This document shows, piece by piece, positions 1-4,812 of a DNA stretch of 5,883 bases (position 1 is the stretch's first letter; the number at the start of each line of letters is the position of its first letter). Under the pieces are notes generated by a model. The model worked only from the letters and a program-made list of their open reading frames with translations, was not told where the DNA came from and ran no database searches. Source of the stretch: Cycloclasticus sp. GTDB lineage: Bacteria; Pseudomonadota; Gammaproteobacteria; Methylococcales; Cycloclasticaceae. The position numbers were made by a program, and so were the translations under genes. The DNA lies in NCBI GenBank assembly GCA_018066825.1, contig JAGPVU010000123.1, positions 1 through 5,883 on the forward strand. The letters run 5' to 3'.

Positions 1-203
1 TTTCTTAACGTACTTAGCGCGACATCTACATCGTTTACGAAAGTGCGCATTTCTTCGTTATTAAGAATGCGGCCATTAATAAAAAATGATTGTAGCAATT
101 GTTGATGCAGCCGCTTGACCGGCTCATCAAGGCTGCGTTGATGTTGTTTTAAGGGCAGAATGATTTCTAAACGATGCAAGGCGATGTCTAGTTTGTTTTG
201 CAT
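1..203 (-). CDS. Unrecognised protein, N-terminal 67 or so residues only (runs off the left edge)
   Basis: The minus strand is open from an ATG at 203 to the window edge with no stop. The protein begins MQNKLDIALHRLEIILPLKQ. A GAGG ribosome binding site at 213-210 lies 6 bases before this ATG. The other in-frame ATG, at 209, directly abuts the GAGG, so 203 is the better start; a TGA lies in frame just upstream. The visible part is mostly predicted helix, rich in Leu and Gln, with no signal peptide or membrane segment. A stretch near residues 43-65 (FINGRILNNEEM, then a helix with VDVALSTLR) could be part of a small helical or winged-helix DNA-binding domain, but this is only an impression. 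The gene is divergent from dinB across 111 bases. I do not recognise the family; the coding call rests on the open frame, start and ribosome binding site. Confidence 0.6.
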   Translation of the reverse strand, partial: MQNKLDIALHRLEIILPLKQHQRSLDEPVKRLHQQLLQSFFINGRILNNEEMRTFVNDVDVALSTLR

Positions 204-274
204 AGTCATCCTCGTTCAGGATTCAGGCGATTAATTGAAAACATTTGTATGCGTCATCTTATTTGATATTAAGG

Positions 275-305
275 CATAATAAACCACGAATTTAAATGGG
301 TTAAA
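275..305. promoter_or_regulatory. Candidate overlapping divergent promoters between the left-edge gene and dinB
   Basis: A single AT-rich patch offers a -10 hexamer on each strand: CATAAT (275-280, plus) for dinB and TATTAT (281-276, minus) for the left-edge gene. The minus-strand box has a possible -35, TTTAAC (305-300), 18 bases away. The plus-strand box has only a poor -35 match (GCGTCA, 251-256). No LexA box of the CTGT-N8-ACAG type is visible in the 111-base gap. The assignment rests on hexamer matching alone. Confidence 0.3.
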
Positions 306-314
306 GCAAGTTCA

Positions 315-1403
315 GTGGGCGATCAACGCAAAATAATTCACGTCGACATGGATGCGTTTTACGCATCAGTAGAACAGCGCGATCAACCGGAGTTGCGGGC
401 AAGGCCAGTGGTGGTTGGTGGGCAACCCAATAGTCGTGGCGTGGTGGCGGCTTGTAGTTACGAAGCTAGACAGTTCGGTATTCATTCTGCCATGGCCAGT
501 TCGCGCGCGTACCGTTTATGCCCACAGGCTGTTTTTGTGCCGCCACGATTTGAGGCTTATCGCCAAGTGTCGAGCCAAATTCAACACATATTTTGGCAAT
601 ATGCCTCAGAGGTTGAGCCTTTGTCCTTAGATGAGGCCTACCTTGACGTTAGCGATGCTAGCTTGTTAGCTGGGTCAGCTACGCGCATAGCACAAGCCAT
701 TAAAGATGACATTAAGGCTGAAACGCAACTGATTGCCTCCGCCGGCGTGTCGTATAACAAGTTTTTGGCAAAAATGGCGTCTGACATGGATAAGCCTGAT
801 GGTTTATACGTTATCACGCCTGATCAGGGTGAGGCGTTTGTTGCCGCGTTACCGATTGGCAAGTTTCATGGCATCGGTCCCGCCACCGAGGCTAAAATGC
901 ACCACCTAGGGGTTAAAACCGGTGCTGATCTAAAAGCCTGGAGCGCCCTTGATTTAACGGCGCGTTTTGGTAAATCTGGGGGTTATTACTATCATATTTC
1001 ACGTGGTGTTGACTTACGACCTGTGCGCAGTTCTAGGCAGCGGAAATCCTTGGGCAAAGAAACGACCTTTGCGGTAGATATTTGCGATACTAGCGAGTTG
1101 TTAGCGCACATTAATGCCTTGGCTGAAACGGTGTTTAAGCTGTTGCTGGTTAAAAAAATGCAGGCTAAAACGGTAACTTTAAAAGTCAAATACAGTAACT
1201 TTCGGCAAATCACACGTTCAATTAGTTTACCCTATCCTATAGAAGGCGTCGTTCAAATGCGGGCCTTGTTAGCGGACTTATTAACTAAAACCGGGGTGGG
1301 TAAACAAGCAGTCCGTTTGCTTGGTGTTACGGTTAGCGGCCTAATAACAGAAGACCAAGACGATGAAAAACAGTTGACGTTTGACTTGAATGTAGCTGAT
1401 TAG
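315..1403 (+). CDS. dinB: DNA polymerase IV (Y-family translesion polymerase)
   Basis: DinB is an error-prone cytoplasmic polymerase that extends past damaged or misaligned template bases. The 362-residue product matches the family over its full length. The palm begins HVDMDAFYASVE, with catalytic Asp11 and aromatic steric-gate Tyr16. The second catalytic pair is Asp106-Glu107 in PLSLDEAYLDV. SYEARQFGIHSAM (48-60) and SAGVSYNKFLAKMASDMDKP (142-161) are typical Y-family blocks. A helix-hairpin-helix segment (GIGPATEAKMHHLGV) lies around 186-200, followed by the little finger (about 243-345). The C-terminal QLTFDL (353-358) fits a beta-clamp-binding motif. The start is GTG at 315: the next Met, residue 12, would remove Asp11, and a TAA closes the frame upstream at 270. 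The ribosome binding site is weak (AAGCAAG, 304-310). It is intact and looks functional. Confidence 0.97.
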   Translation: MGDQRKIIHVDMDAFYASVEQRDQPELRARPVVVGGQPNSRGVVAACSYEARQFGIHSAMASSRAYRLCPQAVFVPPRFEAYRQVSSQIQHIFWQYASEVEPLSLDEAYLDVSDASLLAGSATRIAQAIKDDIKAETQLIASAGVSYNKFLAKMASDMDKPDGLYVITPDQGEAFVAALPIGKFHGIGPATEAKMHHLGVKTGADLKAWSALDLTARFGKSGGYYYHISRGVDLRPVRSSRQRKSLGKETTFAVDICDTSELLAHINALAETVFKLLLVKKMQAKTVTLKVKYSNFRQITRSISLPYPIEGVVQMRALLADLLTKTGVGKQAVRLLGVTVSGLITEDQDDEKQLTFDLNVAD

Positions 1404-1409
1404 ATCAGC
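1395..1409 (+). repeat. Small perfect hairpin around the dinB stop codon
   Basis: GCTGAT (1395-1400) and ATCAGC (1404-1409) are perfect inverted repeats, and the TAG stop codon is exactly the three-base loop. The stem is followed by AAAAAC on the plus strand, not a T-run, so it is not a canonical terminator for dinB. It may slow or protect the 3' end of the transcript, or may be chance. Confidence 0.35.
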
Positions 1410-1422
1410 AAAAACACAGTAA

Positions 1423-1443
1423 GTAGCGGGGTTAAGCCGCTAT
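1423..1443. terminator. Possible weak bidirectional terminator between convergent genes
   Basis: TAGCGG (1424-1429) pairs with CCGCTA (1437-1442) around a 7-base loop, and a G-T pair can extend the stem by one. It lies midway between the convergent ends of dinB and the acidic-protein gene. Neither strand has a T-run directly after the stem; on the minus strand the nearest TTTTT is about 9 bases beyond it. It is therefore a poor intrinsic terminator, supported mainly by position. Confidence 0.3.
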
Positions 1444-1497
1444 ATTGGTTTAGATACATGGTGCAATAACTGCCAGCGGACACAGCAAAATAGCGTA

Positions 1498-1878
1498 TTA
1501 ATCATCTTCATCATAATCAACATCAGTATCATCCATATTCGAATCATCGTCGGATAATAACTCGTCGATATTGGCTTGTTTAACGTCACTGCTGATGTGA
1601 TGAGGCTTTGTGTGCTCACGTATGTATTGTTTACGGGCGGCTTCCCACTCACTTTTATAGTCTTTAACCGCCTGCGCTAGCTGTTCTTCGTCCAATGGAA
1701 ATAATTTGGAGCTGACGATGGATTCGTCGTATTGAACTAAGGTGTTTTTAGTGGTGTTGTATAAATAAATCCGTCCTTGTTGCTCGGACAAAATGCGGTT
1801 ATCGTGAATAACAATCGAATTACCCTTAGCGGTACGTAATTCACAATAACTAATGGCTGAGTTTTTGCTGCTTTTCAT
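1498..1878 (-). CDS. Conserved-looking small protein of unknown function with an acidic C-terminal tail
   Basis: This 126-residue protein is not recognised. The ATG at 1878 is preceded by GGAG at 1892-1889 (10-base spacing) and by a good promoter, so it is very likely a real gene. Residues 1-60 look like a small beta-rich unit (CELRTAKGNSIVIHDNRIL, then GRIYLYNTTKNTLVQYDE). Residues 62-90 are a charged amphipathic helix (DEEQLAQAVKDYKSEWEAAR). The tail from 105 to 126 has 13 Asp or Glu in 22 residues and ends DYDEDD. There is no signal peptide or membrane segment, so it is probably cytoplasmic. Acidic tails occur in DNA mimics, chaperone-like proteins and regulators that mask basic partners, but nothing here identifies one of these. 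It is convergent with dinB and divergent from the HD-GYP gene, so it forms its own transcription unit. Confidence 0.8.
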   Translation of the reverse strand: MKSSKNSAISYCELRTAKGNSIVIHDNRILSEQQGRIYLYNTTKNTLVQYDESIVSSKLFPLDEEQLAQAVKDYKSEWEAARKQYIREHTKPHHISSDVKQANIDELLSDDDSNMDDTDVDYDEDD

Positions 1879-1902
1879 AAGTCTAGTTCTCCGTCAAAGG
1901 TA

Positions 1903-1930
1903 GCGTTATGGCCAACGTGTTGGTCTACGC
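1903..1930 (-). promoter_or_regulatory. Interrupted palindrome in the leader of the acidic-protein gene
   Basis: CCAAC (1912-1916) and GTTGG (1919-1923) form an inverted repeat separated by two bases. It is flanked by a second complementary pair, GCGT (1903-1906) and ACGC (1927-1930). It sits downstream of the predicted transcription start (about 1939) and upstream of the ribosome binding site. It could be a repressor operator or an RNA hairpin. The core arms are only 5 bases, so function is inferred from symmetry and position. Confidence 0.35.
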
Positions 1931-1945
1931 AATCAATTTTTGCGA

Positions 1946-1974
1946 ATAATGCATTCCTTAGAATATTTTTTCAA
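1946..1974 (-). promoter_or_regulatory. Sigma-70 promoter with UP-like A-tract for the acidic-protein gene
   Basis: On the minus strand TTGAAA (1974-1969) and CATTAT (1951-1946) are separated by exactly 17 bases, close to the sigma-70 consensus. Directly upstream of the -35 is an AT-only block (about 1975-1991) containing a run of eight A residues, as in an UP element that binds the RNA polymerase alpha subunit. The predicted start is near 1939, giving a leader of about 60 bases. This is the best promoter visible in the window and suggests strong expression. Confidence 0.65.
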
Positions 1975-2196
1975 TATTTTTTTTAAATTTAACAGCAGAT
2001 AACTAAATTAGGCTGGCCAGTAGGTTATCCCTTCGCGCTTTCAAACGTTCATTAACTCGGGGTAGTGTTTTTTTGAGTGGCTCTGATTGATTTTTCAGTA
2101 CGTAATATTGTGTGATCAAGTTGTCAAATTTCACTAACTAAATCAAGTAATTGTGATGCGCATCTAGCTTTGTCATTAGAGTTATTTAGAGGCCAT

Positions 2197-2223
2197 TTGA
2201 TCGGTCCAAATAGTCACTATACT
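2197..2223 (+). promoter_or_regulatory. Candidate promoter for the HD-GYP gene
   Basis: TATACT (2218-2223) is a five-of-six match to the -10 consensus and lies about 60 bases before the start codon. TTGATC (2197-2202) could serve as -35 with a short 15-base spacer, or TTTGAT (2196-2201) with 16. The predicted start is near 2230, just ahead of the leader hairpin. The non-ideal spacing suggests it may need an activator. Confidence 0.35.
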
Positions 2224-2231
2224 CGGCTTAA

Positions 2232-2250
2232 CTTGGGCGCTTTGCTCAAG
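2232..2250 (+). repeat. Hairpin in the HD-GYP mRNA leader
   Basis: CTTGGGC (2232-2238) pairs with GCTCAAG (2244-2250) around the five-base loop GCTTT, giving seven pairs including one G-U. A second ACTCAAG copy (2256-2262) could pair with the same left arm, so two mutually exclusive folds are possible. No T-run follows, so it is not a terminator. The gene's ribosome binding site is weak, so leader structure could matter for translation. Confidence 0.35.
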
Positions 2251-2282
2251 GCAAGACTCAAGTGCTGACACGGTAAAACAAT

Positions 2283-3590
2283 ATGATTGAATGGATCCTT
2301 AAATTATTCGGTAAAAAACCGGCCGCTATACAAGCGGGAAAATATATCGATGAGACTAAGTTGACATACGTCAAAGCTGAAAATTTAGAGCTGGGTATGT
2401 ACGTTGCTAAACTAGACAGAGACTGGTTGGATTCACCGTTTAAATTGCAAGGACTTAATCTGCGGACCCATCGTGACCTTCAAGCAGTTAGAAGTTTGTG
2501 CCAATACGTGTATGTGGATCATGCTCGGCAAAGTAAGTTAAGCGTTGCGGCAAAAAATTCTACAGCGGGTGGTGCCTATGTTGTGGGTAAACCGCCCAAC
2601 AAACTCGGCTCTTTTGAAAAAGAAATTGAACGAGCAAGCAGTAATTACCGTGCCACAGGAGAACTAATTACCGATTTTATGCAGACCGTTAAAAAAGGCG
2701 GTAGCATTAAAACGCAAGCTGCAAAAGAAGCCGTTGCGGCTTCAGTTAACAGTATCCTACATTCCCCTGACGCGCATTTGTGGCTAACACAGCTTAAAAA
2801 CAAAGATGAGTATACCGCGCAGCACAGTTTAAACGTTTGCATGCTGTCCATCGTTTTAGGCAGGCATATCGGCTTAACGGATCAAGAGCTTAAAAATGTC
2901 GGCCTATGTGGCATGATGCACGATATGGGTAAAATGTTGATACCTGACAACATTCTAAATAAACCGGGCGAACTTGACGACGCTGAAATGGCCATCATGA
3001 AGACCCATACAACCTTAGGTGCTGAGTTGTTAAAGTCCAGTGACAATATGTTTTATGGCGCGATTGAAACCGCGTTAACCCACCATGAACGGATCAGGGG
3101 GCAGGGCTACCCCCACGGTCTTAAAGATGCAGACGTGTCTTACTATTCAAACATCGTTTCAATTGTTGACACCTATGACGCCCTGATCAGCGATAAGCCC
3201 TACAAAAAAGGTATGACGCACCTTGAGGCGACACAAGTTATTTATCAACAAGCAGGGGATCAGTTCGATCGTATATTGGCCGCTAAATTTATCGAAAGTT
3301 TGGGTGTTTTTCCACCGGGTTGTTATGTCCAACTCAGTGATAATCAAATTGCTTTAGTGTTGGAGTCAAACGAAGATTCTAAGCTACGCCCTCGTGTTAT
3401 GCCCATCATGGATAAATACATGATGCCGATAAAAGAAAAGGTTATCAATCTTGAAAAAGTCTTCGTAGATGCAAAAGGTAGGCCCTTGCGCATTCAAACG
3501 GTAGTAAACCCTGAGCAATACAATATTGATAGGCACAAGCACTTTGATGAAGGCATTGTTGCCAACGGTTTTGCCATGGCAGGTATGTAG
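2283..3590 (+). CDS. DUF3391/HD-GYP domain protein, probable cyclic-di-GMP phosphodiesterase
   Basis: HD-GYP proteins hydrolyse cyclic di-GMP in the cytoplasm and so affect motility, biofilm and virulence programmes. The 435-residue protein starts with a DUF3391 domain (about 28-150), shown by LELGMYVAKLDRDWLDSPF and the later QYVYVDHAR. The HD-GYP domain (about 155-345) carries the expected metal ligands: His181, His213-Asp214 with Lys217 (HDMGK), His242, His267-His268 (THHER) and Asp296 (VDTYDAL). The GYP signature is intact as GQGYP (273-277), so catalysis is expected. The C-terminal segment (FPPGCYVQLSDNQIALVLE and beyond) is the usual beta extension. No membrane segment or receiver domain is present, so DUF3391 is the likely regulatory input. 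ATG at 2283 is the only reasonable start, although the ribosome binding site (ACGG, about 10 bases upstream) is poor. The gene appears monocistronic. Its physiological output cannot be told from the sequence. Confidence 0.93.
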   Translation: MIEWILKLFGKKPAAIQAGKYIDETKLTYVKAENLELGMYVAKLDRDWLDSPFKLQGLNLRTHRDLQAVRSLCQYVYVDHARQSKLSVAAKNSTAGGAYVVGKPPNKLGSFEKEIERASSNYRATGELITDFMQTVKKGGSIKTQAAKEAVAASVNSILHSPDAHLWLTQLKNKDEYTAQHSLNVCMLSIVLGRHIGLTDQELKNVGLCGMMHDMGKMLIPDNILNKPGELDDAEMAIMKTHTTLGAELLKSSDNMFYGAIETALTHHERIRGQGYPHGLKDADVSYYSNIVSIVDTYDALISDKPYKKGMTHLEATQVIYQQAGDQFDRILAAKFIESLGVFPPGCYVQLSDNQIALVLESNEDSKLRPRVMPIMDKYMMPIKEKVINLEKVFVDAKGRPLRIQTVVNPEQYNIDRHKHFDEGIVANGFAMAGM

Positions 3591-3631
3591 TTAGCGGCAG
3601 TTTGAATTAACGTTGTATATAAAATAAGAAA

Positions 3632-3708
3632 TGGCGGACCGGACGGGACTCGAACCCGCGACCTCCGGCGTGACAGGCCGGCATTCTAACCAGCTGAACT
3701 ACCGGTCC
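3632..3708 (-). tRNA. tRNA-Asp (anticodon GUC)
   Basis: The minus strand folds as a complete 77-base tRNA. The acceptor is GGACCGG (3708-3702) pairing with CCGGTCC, followed by discriminator G and an encoded CCA (3634-3632). The D-arm reads GTTCAGCTGGTTAGAAT. The anticodon arm has stem CCGGC/GCCGG and loop CTGTCAC, so the anticodon is GTC. The T-arm is GCGGG-TTCGAGT-CCCGT. The sequence closely follows E. coli tRNA-Asp from memory. The tRNA delivers aspartate at GAC and GAU codons. The two bases 5' of the acceptor (GC, 3710-3709) can also pair with the mature 3' end and could be mistaken for it, but alignment puts the 5' end at 3708. No hairpin terminator follows; a T-rich stretch does (TTTCTTATTTT on the minus strand). 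Confidence 0.97.
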
Positions 3709-3721
3709 GCAATTCTGACGA

Positions 3722-3744
3722 GCATTGACATGTCCCTGTCATGC
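3722..3744 (-). repeat. Hairpin in the tRNA-Asp precursor leader
   Basis: GCA-t-TGACA (3722-3730) pairs with TGTCATGC (3737-3744), giving eight pairs with a one-base bulge and a six-base loop. It sits 13 bases upstream of the mature tRNA 5' end, within the predicted precursor, where it might influence 5' processing. Its CCCTGTCA arm also occurs at 3817-3824 near the predicted transcription start. Confidence 0.35.
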
Positions 3745-3833
3745 GATAAAGCAATGGGTAACATCAAATTGAGCGTTCAATATGAGAGAAATGCCCCTAG
3801 CGGAGCCAGTTACCCGCCCTGTCAGAGCCGCGT

Positions 3834-3861
3834 ATCTTAGAGACTATTTTCGGTAGGTCAA
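3834..3861 (-). promoter_or_regulatory. Stable-RNA-type promoter for tRNA-Asp
   Basis: On the minus strand TTGACC (3861-3856), a 16-base spacer and TAAGAT (3839-3834) form a good sigma-70 promoter. The GC-rich ACGCGGC (3833-3827) follows directly, like the discriminator of stringently controlled rRNA and tRNA promoters. The start would be near 3826, leaving a leader of about 118 bases before the tRNA. No second tRNA or coding sequence is visible in that leader. Confidence 0.5.
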
Positions 3862-3936
3862 CCATTAAGTGCTTGTTTAGCTAAATCTATCAGTAATCGT
3901 CTTTTTTTAGGTATTATTCTTGGCTTATTGGCATGG

Positions 3937-4812
3937 CTACTTAGTCATAAGACGAGGTAGTTCGTTAAATATCTTATGGTTGACCAAGGGTTGTAAGGCG
4001 GGGTCTTCATGAATGCCTTCTAGATAACTTTCGCGCCTACTCAATGCCTCGATTAAAAAGCGTAGGGCTTCTTCAAACTGATCCATTGCCGTATAGGCGC
4101 AGGCAAGCTGATAAAATGCATGGCAGTTTTCCGGGTCTATCTTCAGCGCCTGATGACATAAATTAGCAGCCCACTGTGGCTCGTTCAATTCTAAAACAGC
4201 ATCTGCTTTATAGGTCAATGCTTCACAATCATCATGGCGTCGTTTCAAAATCTCATCATAAATGATAATTTTGCTGGCGGGAGAAGAGTCTTGTTGGGCC
4301 CGTAGCCAAAGCGACTGGACATCTTGCGTTAATTCTATTTCTTCACGGTTTTCATCGATATGCTGGGTTTTTTGTTGTAATTGCACTTCTATCATTTCTA
4401 ATCGCGCTTCATATTCATGGATGAGCTTGGATATCTCCTCATCTGCTAGGGAGTGTACTCGTTCTTTAATGTCCCTTATGGAGGTCCAGCCTACCAGTAC
4501 CAACACCGATGTTGCCGCAGCAATTAAATAAAAGAAATAGGTTACGGTGTCAGTCGCATAGGCCACGGCACGATCCACTGAATTGTGTTCACGATCTAGA
4601 ATTTGTTGCAATAATTCATGTTTGGTTTTTGCTTGGTCAACCCGTAACTGTTTAAGCTCATCTAGGACATAACGTTCAACAAAAGGCGAGTAGAGAGGTT
4701 GTTCCAATGTGTCTATCACGTCTGCCGTCCGTGCGCCGCCCCCAACTTCTGCAAATAACAAAATGGGTAGCAAGCCAGTCAGTAGAACCAGTATCTTTAC
4801 GATGCGAGACAT
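3937..4812 (-). CDS. Membrane-anchored coiled-coil and TPR-repeat protein
   Basis: The 291-residue product begins with a hydrophobic signal-like segment (residues 4-21, ending LLPILLFA, possible cleavage near residue 21). Residues 22-88 form a charged, probably periplasmic segment. A clear transmembrane helix follows (about 89-109, FFYLIAAATSVLVLVGW), then positive residues (SIRDIKER), which place the rest in the cytoplasm. Residues 113-165 look like a coiled coil rich in Glu, Gln and Leu. Two TPR-like repeats cover about 196-263, including ALKIDPENCHAFYQLACAY. A DPALQPL-IFNEL ending resembles the tail of many TPR proteins. TPRs mediate protein-protein contacts, so a scaffold or tether is inferred. 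The ATG at 4812 overlaps the end of the aspartate kinase gene by 16 bases, with only a weak ribosome binding site (GGACGA), suggesting translational coupling. I know no named family for this architecture. Confidence 0.88.
   Translation of the reverse strand: MSRIVKILVLLTGLLPILLFAEVGGGARTADVIDTLEQPLYSPFVERYVLDELKQLRVDQAKTKHELLQQILDREHNSVDRAVAYATDTVTYFFYLIAAATSVLVLVGWTSIRDIKERVHSLADEEISKLIHEYEARLEMIEVQLQQKTQHIDENREEIELTQDVQSLWLRAQQDSSPASKIIIYDEILKRRHDDCEALTYKADAVLELNEPQWAANLCHQALKIDPENCHAFYQLACAYTAMDQFEEALRFLIEALSRRESYLEGIHEDPALQPLVNHKIFNELPRLMTK

Larger units (their letters stand above)
1975..2282. other. Non-coding interval upstream of the HD-GYP gene
   Basis: No credible gene was found in this stretch on either strand. 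Its left end is the A/T tract of the minus-strand promoter. It contains two perfect palindromes, CTGGCCAG (2013-2020) and GATGCGCATC (2155-2164). It also has a weak CRP-like site, TGTGA-N6-TGTCA (2111-2126), matching 8 of 10 core positions. The right end holds the candidate promoter and leader hairpin of the HD-GYP gene. I could not recognise a c-di-GMP riboswitch here. Confidence 0.5.

Noticed and set aside
1423..1443. AGCGGGGTTA string resembling part of a GEMM c-di-GMP riboswitch
   Set aside because: The rest of the aptamer is missing nearby and the string lies between two convergent gene ends, so it is coincidence. It is better explained as one arm of a weak hairpin.
1440..1652. Minus-strand 70-residue ORF overlapping the acidic-protein gene
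   Set aside because: It is a shadow in another frame of the better-supported 1498-1878 gene and lacks its own start signals.
3631..3840. Plus-strand ORF beginning MADRTGLEPATSGVTGRH
   Set aside because: It is the antisense translation of the tRNA-Asp gene, a well-known spurious protein in databases. It has no independent coding support.
3870..3936. Terminator for the ask-TPR operon near the T7 run at 3903-3909
   Set aside because: No GC stem precedes a T-run on the minus strand; the T-run is on the plus strand. The only palindrome, TTTAGCTAAA, is AT-rich and in the wrong place.
4262..4531. Plus-strand 89-residue ORF inside the TPR gene
   Set aside because: It lies antisense to the coiled-coil region, with low-complexity Ser/Cys-rich content typical of reverse-frame artefacts.
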